Below, in pieces: positions 17,401-26,998 of a stretch of DNA of 64,000 bases. The notes under the pieces are model-generated. The model had not been told where the DNA came from. It did not search any database and was given only the letters and a program-made list of their open reading frames with translations. The stretch is from contig JBNJGB010000003.1 of the NCBI GenBank assembly GCA_051747385.1, positions 124,001 to 188,000 of the forward strand, given 5' to 3'. Both the position numbers and the translations under genes were made by a program. Origin of the DNA: JBNJGB01 sp051747385. GTDB lineage: Bacteria; Myxococcota_A; UBA9042; PHBI01; JACKFB01. Within the stretch, counting starts at the first letter, position 1. Every line of letters starts with the position of its first letter.

Positions 17401-19509
17401 TCAGTCCGAGGGCGCCGCCCGCATCCGGATCCACACCTCGGTGCCTTGCCCCGGCTTGCTTCGGAGCCCGACGCGCCAGCCGTGCGCGTCCACGATGCGC
17501 TTGACGATCGCCAGGCCGAGGCCGGTGCCGGGGATGGCGCGCTTGGCGTGGGGCGCCCGGTAGAACTTCTCGAAGATGCGGGGCTGCTCCTCCTCGGGGA
17601 TGCCCGGCCCGTCGTCGCGCACTCGGAGCACCACGTCCCGGCCTTCGCGCTCCACCACCAGGTCGATGTGTCCGCCGCGGGGCGTGAACTTCAGGGCGTT
17701 GCCGACGAGGTTGTGGCCGAGCTGGCGGAGGAGGCGGGGATCGGCCGTCACCATGGCGGGATCGTCGGGGGCTTCGGCGTCCAGGGTGATCTCCTCCGAC
17801 TCGCACGCGGAGCGGAAGTGGTCGATCAGCTCTCCGGCCAGGGTGCGGATGTCCGTCGCCTGCGTGCGGAGCCGGGCGCCGCTCCCCTCCAGGCGGGCCA
17901 TGGCCAGCATGTCTTCGATGAGCCGGCCCAGCCGCTCGGCCTCGCCGTCGATGAGGCCCAGGAACTCGTCGCGCTGCTCCGGCGGGATGTCCGGCTCGCG
18001 GCGGAGGGTCCGGGCGAACCCGCGGACGGTCGCCAGCGGCGTGCGCAGCTCGTGGCTCACGTTCGACACGAAGTCGTCCCGGAGGCGATCCAGCTCCACG
18101 AGGCGCGTGATGTCCTTCATCGTGGCCACGTAGCCGTCCGCCGTCCGCTCCGTGTCGGCCATGCGCGCCACCGTGAGCAGCAGGTCCGTGACGCGCACGC
18201 CGGTGATCCGGACCTCCTCCTGGATGCGCTGCTCGCGGCCGCGGAGCAGGTCGTCCCAGGCCTGCGCGAAGCGAAGGGTGCCCGGGAAGAGATCCGCCAG
18301 GTGCCGGCCCTCCAGCTCCGACGGCGTCATCCCGAAGAGGATCCGCGCGATGGGGTTGGACAGGACGATGCGGCCCTCGGCGTCCGTCACCAGGAGGCCC
18401 TCGCCCATGCAGTCCAGGATCAGCTCGAGCTGACGCCGCCGACCGGTCAGCTCCGCGGCCCGCTCCTGCAGCCGCTTGTCGAGGAGCATCTGCTGGGTGA
18501 CGTCCCGGGCCACCAGGAGCGAGCCCGGCCGATCGTCGCGCTCGAGGTAGATTGGATAGACCGTCACATCCAGCCGGCGCCCGGCGCGATCCAGCTCGTG
18601 CCGCTGGACCGTGTCCGGCTCTCCCGCGTCCGCGACTTCCTGCAGGCCGGGACACAGGGGACACGGTGGCCGATCCACGCCGCACGTCTCATCGCAGCGC
18701 CGGCCGACCACGTCGGCGCCAAACCAGGCGAGGCAGGTGCGGTTGGCCTGCCGGACGACCCCGTCCGCGTCGACGATCCAGACCGCCTCGAGGGCCATGG
18801 CGTCGAGCAGGGGCTGCAGCGTCCCGGGGCCGGCGACCCGGTGGGGTTCGGTCTTTCGCAGGACGCGCGGGGAGCGGCCGCGGGGGCGCGGCGCGGGGTC
18901 CTCCAGGCACAGCAGCCTCGCGCGCTCCGCCAGGGCGCGTGCCTCCCGCGCGAGCTCGCGGTGGGCCAGCCGTGCCCGGGGCTCGTCGTCGTCGCCCGGC
19001 AACGCGGGGCGCATGCCCGCCAGGGACTCGGGCTCGAGGTGGAAGCGTGCGGCGAGGAGGGGCTCGGACAGCCGCGGACCGGAGGAGGGGCGCGCCGCCG
19101 CGATGCAGCCGATCACCTTGTCGTCGTCGCCGTCGGGCACGGTCACGGGCCAGGCCTCCATACGCCAGTCTCTGCTGGGGCACGGGGCCGAGGCGGGCAA
19201 GCCCCGAACGGCCGCCTCCCTGCAGAGGGAGCGCATGGCGGTCTCGCACGGGCGGTCGGCCGGGTTGGCGCCGTCGATGAGGCGCGCGAGCGGAGAGGCG
19301 CGGAGATACGCCCAGCCCTCGCCGGAGGCGTCCGAGCCCTCCCCGAAGACGTACATGCCCACCGGGAGGCCTCCCGCCAGGTCGCCCAGGGCCTCCAGGC
19401 GCTCGTGGACGTCCGCGCTCCTCAGGAGCGCCGCACACTTGGAGGTCGCGTCCCCGTCGGAATCCGTTCCGGCGGGTTCGGGTTGGGCTGTGTCGCGGCG
19501 CTCCTGCAC
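17401..19509 (-). CDS. PAS-domain sensor histidine kinase
   Basis: A 702-residue kinase. The N-terminal sensory part (about 1-250) has no domain I recognise. A PAS domain follows with a cysteine cluster C-x3-C-x6-C-x2-C (RRCDETCGVDRPPCPLC, about residues 273-293), seen in some redox or metal-sensing PAS proteins. A second PAS (ILDCMGEGLLVTDAEG) leads to HisKA, whose phospho-accepting His is in NVSHELRTPLA (about 486), then HATPase motifs NALKFTPRGG, DDGPGIPEEE and GTGLGLAIVK. No transmembrane helix is evident, so it is probably cytoplasmic. I use the GTG at 19509 because AGGGGGGAA lies just upstream. Divergent from an NtrC-type regulator, its likely partner. Confidence 0.88.
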   Translation of the reverse strand: MQERRDTAQPEPAGTDSDGDATSKCAALLRSADVHERLEALGDLAGGLPVGMYVFGEGSDASGEGWAYLRASPLARLIDGANPADRPCETAMRSLCREAAVRGLPASAPCPSRDWRMEAWPVTVPDGDDDKVIGCIAAARPSSGPRLSEPLLAARFHLEPESLAGMRPALPGDDDEPRARLAHRELAREARALAERARLLCLEDPAPRPRGRSPRVLRKTEPHRVAGPGTLQPLLDAMALEAVWIVDADGVVRQANRTCLAWFGADVVGRRCDETCGVDRPPCPLCPGLQEVADAGEPDTVQRHELDRAGRRLDVTVYPIYLERDDRPGSLLVARDVTQQMLLDKRLQERAAELTGRRRQLELILDCMGEGLLVTDAEGRIVLSNPIARILFGMTPSELEGRHLADLFPGTLRFAQAWDDLLRGREQRIQEEVRITGVRVTDLLLTVARMADTERTADGYVATMKDITRLVELDRLRDDFVSNVSHELRTPLATVRGFARTLRREPDIPPEQRDEFLGLIDGEAERLGRLIEDMLAMARLEGSGARLRTQATDIRTLAGELIDHFRSACESEEITLDAEAPDDPAMVTADPRLLRQLGHNLVGNALKFTPRGGHIDLVVEREGRDVVLRVRDDGPGIPEEEQPRIFEKFYRAPHAKRAIPGTGLGLAIVKRIVDAHGWRVGLRSKPGQGTEVWIRMRAAPSD

Positions 19510-19541
19510 GTTCCCCCCTGGACTGGCGTGCGTCGAGCCGT

Positions 19542-19556
19542 AGGGTAGTCTACCCT
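19542..19556. promoter_or_regulatory. Palindrome in the divergent kinase/regulator promoter region
   Basis: AGGGTA-GTC-TACCCT is a perfect 6-bp inverted repeat with a 3-base spacer. It lies in the 102-base gap between the divergent histidine kinase and NtrC-type regulator. It could be an operator or part of overlapping -10 regions (TAGTCT/TAGACT). Function is inferred from position only. Confidence 0.35.
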
Positions 19557-19611
19557 CGGTCCTCCGCGGCGCCAGCGTCGGGAGCGAACCGGACGCAACG
19601 AGGAGGTGGCA

Positions 19612-21060
19612 TTGCCCGAGCGTCAGGTCCTGATCATCGACGACGAGCCGGTGCTCGCCCGGCTGCTCGAGTACACGCTCGACAACGAGGGCTACGTCAC
19701 GCACGTGGCCCACACGGGCGAGGCGGGGCGCGACGCGGTGAACGACGGCTTCGAGGGCGTCGTGCTGCTGGACCTGAAGCTGCCGGACGTGGATGGCCTG
19801 GACCTGGTGGAGCCGATCCTCACGGCGAATCCGGCGAATCGGATCGTCATCATGACGGCCCACGGCTCCATCGACGCGGCCATCGAGGCGACGCGCAAGG
19901 GGGCGTACGACTTCCTCACGAAGACGGACGATCTCCCCGGGCGCGTGCGGGTGTCGGTCAAGAACGCCTTCCGGGACCGGGAGATGGCCTGGCGCGTCAC
20001 GGCGCTCGAGGAGGCCGTCCACGGCAAGGAGGGCTTCGCGGGGATCGTGGCGCGGAGCCCGCAGATGATGCGGGTCTTCGAGACCCTGCGCCACGCGGTG
20101 GAGTCCCGCGTGACCGTGATGATCCAGGGCGAGAGCGGCACCGGCAAGGAGCTCATCGCCCGGGCGCTGCACACGAGCGGCTCGCGGAGCCACGGCACCT
20201 TCGTCGCCCTGAACTGTGCAGGCATCCCGGACACCCTCCTGGAGAGTGAGCTGTTCGGCCACGAGCGCGGCGCCTTCACGGGCGCCGTGACCTCGAAGCC
20301 CGGCAAGTTCGAGCTGGCGGACGGGGGGACCATCTTCCTCGACGAGATCGGGGAGATGTCGCTCCACCTGCAGTCCAAGATCCTGCGCGTGCTGGAGACG
20401 CGCGAGATCGACCGGCTGGGCGGCAGCCATCCGCGACCCGTGGACGTGCGCGTCGTGAGCGCCACCCACCGGGACCTGGAGCACATGGTCCAGGAGGGGA
20501 CCTTCCGCGAGGACCTGTACTATCGCCTGGCCGTCTTCCCCATCCGGCTGCCGCCCCTGCGCGAGCGGGAGGGCGACGTGCCGCTGCTCGCGTATCACTT
20601 CATGCGGAAGTACGCGGAGGAGGAGGGCAAGGCCATCACGGGCATCGACGCCGTGGCCATGCGCACCCTGGAGCTGTACAGCTTCCCGGGCAACGTCCGC
20701 GAGCTGGAGAACATCATCAGCCGGGCCGTGGTGGTGGCCTCCGGCGTGCGCATCGGCGTGGGAGATCTGCCGCCCTCCGTGGTGGAGGCGACGCGGCACC
20801 TGCGCCTCCAGGACGGCCAGGACGAGCCGTCGCCCATCACGCCGGACATGTCCCTGGAGAAGGCCTTCGAGCTGCTCTTCCAGACCCCGGACGAGGTGCC
20901 GAGCCTGGAGACCGTCGAGGGGGAGCTGATCCGACGGGCCCTGCGCCTCCACGACGGCAAGGTCGTCCACGCTGCGAAGACCCTCGGCATGTCCCGGGCG
21001 ACGCTCTACCGGCGGCTGGATCGCCTCGGCGGCAAGCAGGGCATCATGGAGGACGCGTAG
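19612..21060 (+). CDS. Sigma-54-dependent response regulator (NtrC family)
   Basis: A three-domain activator. The receiver domain has the acidic pocket IIDDEP and phospho-acceptor D54 (LLDLKLPDVDG). The AAA+ domain has Walker A GESGTGKEL (about 171-179), the sigma-54-contacting GAFTGA near 219 (HERGAFTGAV), and Walker B GGTIFLDEIGEM. A Fis-type helix-turn-helix (HAAKTLGMSRATLYRRL) is at the C-terminus. So it should activate sigma-54 promoters when phosphorylated, probably by the divergent kinase. The start is likely TTG at 19612: an AGGAGG site overlaps the GTG at 19606 and is 5 bases before the TTG. The usual conserved receiver lysine is replaced in sequence KTDDLPG, where TKTDD contains it. 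Confidence 0.93.
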   Translation: MPERQVLIIDDEPVLARLLEYTLDNEGYVTHVAHTGEAGRDAVNDGFEGVVLLDLKLPDVDGLDLVEPILTANPANRIVIMTAHGSIDAAIEATRKGAYDFLTKTDDLPGRVRVSVKNAFRDREMAWRVTALEEAVHGKEGFAGIVARSPQMMRVFETLRHAVESRVTVMIQGESGTGKELIARALHTSGSRSHGTFVALNCAGIPDTLLESELFGHERGAFTGAVTSKPGKFELADGGTIFLDEIGEMSLHLQSKILRVLETREIDRLGGSHPRPVDVRVVSATHRDLEHMVQEGTFREDLYYRLAVFPIRLPPLREREGDVPLLAYHFMRKYAEEEGKAITGIDAVAMRTLELYSFPGNVRELENIISRAVVVASGVRIGVGDLPPSVVEATRHLRLQDGQDEPSPITPDMSLEKAFELLFQTPDEVPSLETVEGELIRRALRLHDGKVVHAAKTLGMSRATLYRRLDRLGGKQGIMEDA

Positions 21061-21066
21061 CCTGCC

Positions 21067-21885
21067 TCAGCCTCCGGGCGGCTCCAGGATCGCCTCGACG
21101 GCGCGCGCGGCCTCTTCGGTCAGGGCCGGCCGGGACAGGTCGAGCGCCGTCCGCGCGAGCCGGCGATAGGTCTCCGCCAGGTGCGCGTCGAGGGCGTCGA
21201 GCCGGGCCAGGTGCCGCGCCACGGTGTCCGCGTCGCCGCGGGCGATGGGCCCCGTGATCACCTCGCCGGGGAGGCCGCGGCCCAGGTTGTTCACGGCGCC
21301 CCGGAGCAGGGGGAGCAGCGCGTCCCGCCCGGCCGCGGCGTCGAAGCCGCACGCCTCGAGCATCCGGAGGGACTGCGCGAACAGCGCCGTGGCGTGGCCC
21401 GCCACCGTCACCGCGGCGGCGTGATAGAGCGGCTTGGTGCCGTCGGCGAGGCGGCGGGGCACGAGGCCGAGCGCCCGCGCGATCTCCTCCGCCGCGGCGA
21501 CCGCCTCGGGCTCTCCGTCCAGGCCGGCCGTGGCGCCCGCGAGGTGGGATCGCGGCACCTCGTGGCCCGGGAGGGCCTGGAGCGGGTGGAGGCAGCCGGC
21601 CGCCCCGGGGCGTGTCTCATCGACGCGGCAGACGCCGCCCGGGCGCGACCCGGACAGGTGGAGCCAGACCTCCTCGCCGGCGCCGGGTCGGCGGGCCAGG
21701 GCGGCGGCGGCCTCCTCGATGGCGCCGTCGGGCACCGCCAGCAGGATCACGTCCACCGTCGGGAGGTCCTCCACGTCGCCGTCGTCGCCCCGGGACCACC
21801 ACCAGGCCGGGGCCAGCCCCTCGGTCTCGAGGCGGGGAGCGAGGGTCCGCGCGGCCCGTCCGCGTCCCAGGAGGCCGAGCCTCAT
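21067..21885 (-). CDS. Rossmann-fold and DUF2520 domain protein
   Basis: A 272-residue protein with an N-terminal nucleotide-binding fold (MRLGLLGRGRAARTLAP, GxGxxA type). Its central strand HLSGSRP and HPLQALPG resemble NADP-binding oxidoreductases of the F420/pyrroline-carboxylate-reductase-like group. The C-terminal helical DUF2520 part has the KPLYHAAAVTVAGHATALFA signature. The substrate is not known. Family members often sit next to pantothenate or NAD genes; here the ATG overlaps the nadD stop by 4 bases (ATGA), so it is translated with nadD. Confidence 0.85.
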   Translation of the reverse strand: MRLGLLGRGRAARTLAPRLETEGLAPAWWWSRGDDGDVEDLPTVDVILLAVPDGAIEEAAAALARRPGAGEEVWLHLSGSRPGGVCRVDETRPGAAGCLHPLQALPGHEVPRSHLAGATAGLDGEPEAVAAAEEIARALGLVPRRLADGTKPLYHAAAVTVAGHATALFAQSLRMLEACGFDAAAGRDALLPLLRGAVNNLGRGLPGEVITGPIARGDADTVARHLARLDALDAHLAETYRRLARTALDLSRPALTEEAARAVEAILEPPGG

Positions 21886-22457
21886 CGGTACAGACCCTCC
21901 TCGCGGAGGATGCGCAGCGCCGGCGCCGGGACCAGGTGGTCGACCGGCCGGCCCTCGCGGACGCGCTCGCGGATCTCGGTGGAGGAGACGTCCGGCAGGC
22001 GGATGGGGACCTCCACGTCGTCGGGGTCGGGGCAGCCCTCGCGCCCGATGACCACCGGGGTCACCAGGTCCGCGAGGCGCTCCCAGCGATGCCAGGCGTG
22101 TCGGCTGCGCCAGGCGTCGGTCCCCACGAGGAGCGTCCAGCGGACGCCCGGCTCGCGCTCGCGCAGGGTCTCCACGGTGCGTACGGTGTAGCTGACGCCC
22201 CCGAGCGTCGCCTCGATGGGGTCCACCCGCACGAGCGGCGCCAGGTGGGCCGTGGCGACCTCGGCCATGCGGCGCCGCACGTCGAACGGCGTCACGTCCT
22301 TGTCGAAGGCGTGGTGATGCACCGGCAGCAGGCGCACCTCGTCCACCGCGAGGCGGCAGGCGGCCCAGGTGGCGGCGAGGACGTGGCACACGTGGGGCGG
22401 ATCGAAGCTCCCCCCGTACAAGGCCACGCGTCGCGGGTGCCCCCCGGCGGCGCTCAC
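21882..22457 (-). CDS. nadD: Nicotinate-nucleotide adenylyltransferase
   Basis: Adenylates nicotinate mononucleotide in NAD synthesis. The nucleotidyltransferase signature GGSFDPPHVCH is at residues 15-25 and the SSTEIRERV motif near 165; LLPVHHHAFDKD and VGTDAW are also typical. The GTG at 22457 overlaps the stop of the upstream DUF1343 gene (GTGA), so translation is probably coupled; no separate ribosome-binding site is seen. The 191-residue length is normal. Middle gene of a three-gene minus-strand cluster. Confidence 0.92.
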   Translation of the reverse strand: MSAAGGHPRRVALYGGSFDPPHVCHVLAATWAACRLAVDEVRLLPVHHHAFDKDVTPFDVRRRMAEVATAHLAPLVRVDPIEATLGGVSYTVRTVETLREREPGVRWTLLVGTDAWRSRHAWHRWERLADLVTPVVIGREGCPDPDDVEVPIRLPDVSSTEIRERVREGRPVDHLVPAPALRILREEGLYR

Positions 22458-23584
22458 GGCTGGAAGGAGGCCGCCTCGGCAGCCGCGGCCTTCAGCAGCT
22501 TCTCGACGCCGCGCCCGGCCTCGAGGGCCTCGCGGAGATCCGGCGATCCCCAGAGCAGATCGATGGCGAGGCGATCGGTCTCGAACTCGTAGGCGTCCCG
22601 GCGCCACTCGAGGGCGTCCGGGGCGACCCGCCGCACCGCTTCGAGGACCAGGGCGCCCGTCCGCACCGCCTGCACGCAGGTCCGGTCGAACACGCGGATG
22701 TAGGCGCCGCCGCAGACCTCGCCGGCGTGCTTGCCGAACTCGGGCCGGAAGCGGCGCGGGACCCAGTCGAGGCCGGGGCACTCGAAGCCCCGGAGCTCCT
22801 CGACGAGGGCCAGGGGATCGACGCCGGGCGCGCCGAACAGGACGAACGGCGTCGTCGTGCCGCGTCCCTCGCTCAGCGTCGTCCCCTCGAGGAAGCACAT
22901 GCCGCCGTACACCGCGGCCGTGTCCACCGTGGGCATGTTCGGGCTGGGCGGGACCCAGGGGTAGCGGGCCGCGTGCGGGTCGCACTCGACGACGTGAAGC
23001 TCGCACGACGGCGCGCGGCGGGAGCGGAGCCAGCGGGCCAGGCCGCCGACCGTCAGCCCGTGGCGCACCGGGAGGCCCGCCTCGACGCCGCAGAAGCTCT
23101 CGTAGCCCGGCTGGACCAGCGGGCCCTCGCGATCGGGGCCCAGGGGGTTCGGGCGATCCAGCACCCACACGGGGACGCCGGCCTCGGCAGCGGCCTCCAT
23201 GGTGTAGGCGAGGGTGGAGGCGTAGGTGTAGTAGCGGACGCCGATGTCCTGGATGTCGTAGACGACGGCGTCGACGCCCTCGAAGGCCTCCGGGCGGGGC
23301 GCCAGGCTGTCCTTCGCGTCCCCGTAGAGGCTGATCACCGGCAGATCGAAGTCCGGGTCGCGCGTCTCGGCCGCGGCCACGGGCTCCATGTCCTGGTGCG
23401 TGGACCAGAGGCCGTGCTCCGGCGACAGCAGGCGGACCAGGTCGAGGTCCCGCACCCGCCGGAGGACCTGCACGGCGTGCCGGCCCCAGCGATCCACCGC
23501 CGTGTGGTTGCAGAGGAGGGCGACCCGGCGGCCGGCCAGCCCCTCGTCGAAGCCCGCGCTGATCTTGTCCAGTCCGGTCTGCAT
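22454..23584 (-). CDS. DUF1343 / NamZ-like exo-beta-N-acetylmuramidase family protein
   Basis: A 376-residue DUF1343 protein. Clear family features are LCNHTAVDRWGRH, LSPEHGLWSTHQD, VYDIQDIGVRYYTYAS, VLDRPNPLG and the GTTLSEGRGTTTPF segment. Characterised members (NamZ) remove terminal N-acetylmuramic acid from peptidoglycan fragments, so a role in muropeptide recycling is likely. NamZ enzymes are usually secreted, but no signal peptide is visible from the ATG at 23584; an upstream extension to 23821 shows none either. First gene of the cluster with nadD and DUF2520. Confidence 0.88.
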   Translation of the reverse strand: MQTGLDKISAGFDEGLAGRRVALLCNHTAVDRWGRHAVQVLRRVRDLDLVRLLSPEHGLWSTHQDMEPVAAAETRDPDFDLPVISLYGDAKDSLAPRPEAFEGVDAVVYDIQDIGVRYYTYASTLAYTMEAAAEAGVPVWVLDRPNPLGPDREGPLVQPGYESFCGVEAGLPVRHGLTVGGLARWLRSRRAPSCELHVVECDPHAARYPWVPPSPNMPTVDTAAVYGGMCFLEGTTLSEGRGTTTPFVLFGAPGVDPLALVEELRGFECPGLDWVPRRFRPEFGKHAGEVCGGAYIRVFDRTCVQAVRTGALVLEAVRRVAPDALEWRRDAYEFETDRLAIDLLWGSPDLREALEAGRGVEKLLKAAAAEAASFQP

Positions 23585-23714
23585 GGCCGCGACGATGCCG
23601 TGAACCACGAGGCGGCGCAAGCACGCGGGTCGGGTGCACAGGGCGGGGGGCGGATCACACCTCGTCCCGCGCCCGGGCTGGACCTGTGCGCCGTCGGACG
23701 GCAATCTGCGTGCC

Positions 23715-26009
23715 ATGCTGGACGCCGCCCCGACCCGACGACATGGCCTCTCCGCGTCGCTCCTCGCGTCGCTCCTCCTGCTAGCCGCCGCGTGCGGATC
23801 CGACGTGAGCACCCCCGGCAAGGGGGACGCCGCACCGGACGAGGGCTTCCCCGTCGCCGACGGGGAGGGGGATCAGGGGCCGCTGGACACCTCGAACAAC
23901 GAGCCGCCCGGGCCGGTCGAGATCGCCCTCGAGCCGGAGAGCCCGACCACCCTCGACGGCCTGGAGGTGACGATCGTCACGGAGGCGATCGATCCCGACG
24001 GGGGGCCGGAGGACCTGACCTACCGCGTGCGATGGACCCGGGACGGCCAGGAGACGTCCCACACGTCCATGACCATCCCGCCGGCGGTCACGAGCCGGGG
24101 CGAGACGTGGCGCGTGGAGGTGCGGGCCTTCGACGGCGCCGAGGAGGGCCCGGCGGCCGAGGCGGAGGTGGAGATCGTGAACTCGCCGCCCTCCCTGGCC
24201 GGCGTCTCCCTGACCCCGGCCCTGCCGAAGACGAGCGATGTCCTGGTGTGTGAGGCCGGCGAGCGATCGGATCCCGACGACGACGACGTGTCCGTCGAGT
24301 ACGCCTGGTTCGTGGACGACGAGGAGGTGGAGGGGGCCACCACCGGCGCCATGCAGCCGCCCCTGGAGGCCGGCGCCCGCTACGCCTGCCGCGTGACTCC
24401 CTTCGACGGCGCCCTGGAGGGCGAGCCGGCCTGGTCGGACGAGGTCGTCCCGGAAGCCGAGCAGCAGGGAGGCGAGGACGACGCGCTGATCTCGTTTCAG
24501 CCCAAGTCGCTGGACATGGGCGTGGTGATGCCCGAGGAGACCAGCCATCGGGAGGCCGACATCCACAACTTCGGCACCGAGGACCTCGAGATCACCGGCC
24601 ACAGCTTCTCGGGCGGCCCCTGGTTCGACGTGGACATGGACGCGCCGCTGGTCGTCGCGCCCGGGGAGAACGCCACCATCGAGGTCTCGTTCGCCACCGA
24701 CGAGCCCGGCCTCAAGAAGGGGACGCTGCACCTGGAGAGCAACGCGGCCAATCCCTCCGCGGCCGGCCTGCCGCTGCTGGGGGTCGGCGCGTCCCCGTGC
24801 CTTCAGATCAAGCCGTCGTCCGTCGACTTCGGGGGCTCCTACACGACCCAGCAGCACAAGGAGACGCTCGAGATCGTCTCCTGCGGCGAGCTTCCGGTGA
24901 CCATCGATTCGGTGGGCCTCGCGGCCCCGAGCGACACCCCCTTCTCCCTGGACCTGTCCTTCGGGCCGGGGCAGCTCCCGTGGACGCTGCAGCCGGGGGA
25001 GACGGCGATGATCGCCGTGAAGTTCGAGCCGACCGAGGCCAGCGAGACCACCGAGGACGACGATCCCATCCCGGAGGAGGCGACCGTGTCCTTCCAGACC
25101 GGGGGGGCGGCGTCGCTCGTGAAGGTGCCCGTGACCGGCTGGGCGAGCGACCTGGGCTGCCCCATGCCGGACATCCACGTGGCCGAGGGCACGTCCGTGA
25201 AGCCCGGTACGCTCCTGCACCTGACCGGGAAGGACAGCTTCTCGCCGTCCGGCGAGCCGTCCAGCTTCGCGTGGGGCGTGGACGCCCCGGCGGGCGCGGA
25301 CGACGAGGAGATCCTTCCCACGGCGGACGATCGGGACATCAGCTATCAGACGAGCGTGCCGGGGGAGTACGTGTTCCAGCTCAAGGTGTGGGACCAGGAT
25401 CCGGACAATCCGGGGGACCTCCTCGAAGGCTGCGTGACGGCCACCCAGGTCGTGAAGGTCAAGGACGCCACGCCGCTCATCGTGGAGCTTACGTGGGACA
25501 CGCCGGGCGATCCGGACCAGACCGACGAGGGCGCGGGCATGGGCGCCGACCTGGATCTCCACATGCACAACGGCTCGGGCAGCGGGCCCGACTACGACGG
25601 CGACGGCACGCCGGACACGTGGTTCGATCACCCCGGGGACCTGTTCTGGTTCGACAAGACCCCCGACTGGGGCGAGCCCGGCGAGGCGAACGACCCGGTG
25701 ATGGTCAGGGAGGACGCGGACGGAAAGGGGCCCGAGCGGATCGAGTACGCGGTCCCCGTGAGCGGGCAGACCTACACCCTGGGCGTGCACTGCTGGAGCG
25801 GCTACGACTTCGGCTCCAGCGTGGCGACGGTCCGCGTGTGGTACTTCGAGGACCTGGTCGCGGAGATCGGCGACGTGGTCCTGGAGTCCGGCGACTTCTG
25901 GGAGGTGGGCGTCATCCACTGGCCCCACGGGAGTGAGATCGTCCGGTCGTACGGCGCCGAGGGCGGACCGAAGATCACGCCGGACTATCCGAACCCATTC
26001 TTCCAGTAG
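23715..26009 (+). CDS. Surface lipoprotein with Ig-like and ASH-type beta domains
   Basis: The signal peptide ends in a lipobox with C27 (LLLAAACGSD); this decides the ATG at 23715. An acidic linker leads to two Ig/PKD-like modules (about 60-250), then two choice-of-anchor or ASH-like modules (ISFQPKSLDMGVV and IKPSSVDFGGSY), a further PKD-like module, and a C-terminal domain with GADLDLHMHNGSG and DTWFDHPGDLFW. That last arrangement recurs in secreted myxobacterial proteins and resembles DUF2135/YfaP-like folds. No catalytic residues are recognised; it is probably structural or adhesive. Divergent from the DUF1343 cluster. Confidence 0.75.
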   Translation: MLDAAPTRRHGLSASLLASLLLLAAACGSDVSTPGKGDAAPDEGFPVADGEGDQGPLDTSNNEPPGPVEIALEPESPTTLDGLEVTIVTEAIDPDGGPEDLTYRVRWTRDGQETSHTSMTIPPAVTSRGETWRVEVRAFDGAEEGPAAEAEVEIVNSPPSLAGVSLTPALPKTSDVLVCEAGERSDPDDDDVSVEYAWFVDDEEVEGATTGAMQPPLEAGARYACRVTPFDGALEGEPAWSDEVVPEAEQQGGEDDALISFQPKSLDMGVVMPEETSHREADIHNFGTEDLEITGHSFSGGPWFDVDMDAPLVVAPGENATIEVSFATDEPGLKKGTLHLESNAANPSAAGLPLLGVGASPCLQIKPSSVDFGGSYTTQQHKETLEIVSCGELPVTIDSVGLAAPSDTPFSLDLSFGPGQLPWTLQPGETAMIAVKFEPTEASETTEDDDPIPEEATVSFQTGGAASLVKVPVTGWASDLGCPMPDIHVAEGTSVKPGTLLHLTGKDSFSPSGEPSSFAWGVDAPAGADDEEILPTADDRDISYQTSVPGEYVFQLKVWDQDPDNPGDLLEGCVTATQVVKVKDATPLIVELTWDTPGDPDQTDEGAGMGADLDLHMHNGSGSGPDYDGDGTPDTWFDHPGDLFWFDKTPDWGEPGEANDPVMVREDADGKGPERIEYAVPVSGQTYTLGVHCWSGYDFGSSVATVRVWYFEDLVAEIGDVVLESGDFWEVGVIHWPHGSEIVRSYGAEGGPKITPDYPNPFFQ

Positions 26010-26091
26010 GTCGCTTCGCGGCCGATGCGAGGGACGTGGAGAGATTCGCGGGTCGCTGCTAGACTCCTCGGGCCGCTGAGATGGGGGGCGC

Positions 26092-26889
26092 ATGACGGAA
26101 GAGAGCAAGTCGACGACCGGGACCCTCCTCCTCGACACGGGGGACCTGCCGATCTCGGTCGTTCAGCGGACGCGCGAGGGGATGCGGATCCGGGCCGGCG
26201 CGTCGGCCCAGGTCCACGGGACCGTGCGGCTGGCGTTCCAGTTCCACGGGGAGCACGCCGGCCTCGTCCGGATGCTGACGGCCGTGGACGACAAGGTGGA
26301 GCGCGCCGACGGCGGCATGGACCTGGACCTGCGCTATCTCGCGCTCCACAGCACGGCCGGAAAGGCGTGCGTCGAGGAGTTCCTGGAGGCGGTCCTGGGC
26401 TTCGAGCAGATCGACCCGGCTTCCTTCAAGGAGGGCGCCGGCGGGTGGTTCTACGGCTTCCGCGCCACGCGGGGCACCCGGAGGGAGGGCCCGGTGACGG
26501 CGCGGCGTCGCGGCGGGATCACCGTGGAGTCCCAGCGCCGGGAGAAGCGAGTCGCCGTGCGCGTGCCGGTGGTCTTCAAGATCGGCGAGGAGACCTACCG
26601 CGGCCACGCCTACAACGTGAGCTACAGCGGTCTGTGCGTCCTGTCCGACGAGGTGCTCCCCGACGAGCGGACCGAGGTGACCGTGGCCTTCCCGGTGGCG
26701 CTCCACGCACGGCCGTTCAAGATCCGCCTGCTGGGCGAGGTCATGTGGAACATGGAGGGCATGACCTCGGCGCACGGCGGCGGCTTCGGCATGCGGCTGA
26801 ACCGGGTCGACGACGGCGCCGAGGGCAAGGCCTGGCGCGAGTACGTGGAGCGCGAGGCCCGCTTCGGGGGCACGGCGACCCTGGGCTGA
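26092..26889 (+). CDS. PilZ-domain protein, probable cyclic-di-GMP receptor
   Basis: The C-terminal half is a PilZ domain with both ligand-binding motifs: the arginines of QRREKRVAVRVPV (RxxxR) and N-x-S-x-x-G in AYNVSYSGL. The N-terminal part (about residues 1-135) is a second module I cannot assign, possibly a divergent PilZ-like or YcgR N-terminal fold. So it probably binds c-di-GMP and controls motility or surface behaviour. The start follows GGGGGGC. A GCTGCTAGACT -10-like stretch lies about 35 bases upstream. It converges on hmgA across the duplicated repeat region. Confidence 0.88.
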   Translation: MTEESKSTTGTLLLDTGDLPISVVQRTREGMRIRAGASAQVHGTVRLAFQFHGEHAGLVRMLTAVDDKVERADGGMDLDLRYLALHSTAGKACVEEFLEAVLGFEQIDPASFKEGAGGWFYGFRATRGTRREGPVTARRRGGITVESQRREKRVAVRVPVVFKIGEETYRGHAYNVSYSGLCVLSDEVLPDERTEVTVAFPVALHARPFKIRLLGEVMWNMEGMTSAHGGGFGMRLNRVDDGAEGKAWREYVEREARFGGTATLG

Positions 26890-26998
26890 ACCCGGACCCG
26901 GCGGCCGGTCGCTGGTTGGCGCGCGCAAAGCCGCCAGGCCGCGAAGGCGCGGAGGACGCGGGGAAGATGCAGTGGACCGCTGTCCTCGGCTCACAGTC

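Noticed and set aside
17401..20970. A 1,189-codon open frame continuing upstream of the histidine kinase
   Set aside because: The part above 19509 runs antisense to the NtrC-type regulator and has no domain pattern; it is open because of high GC.
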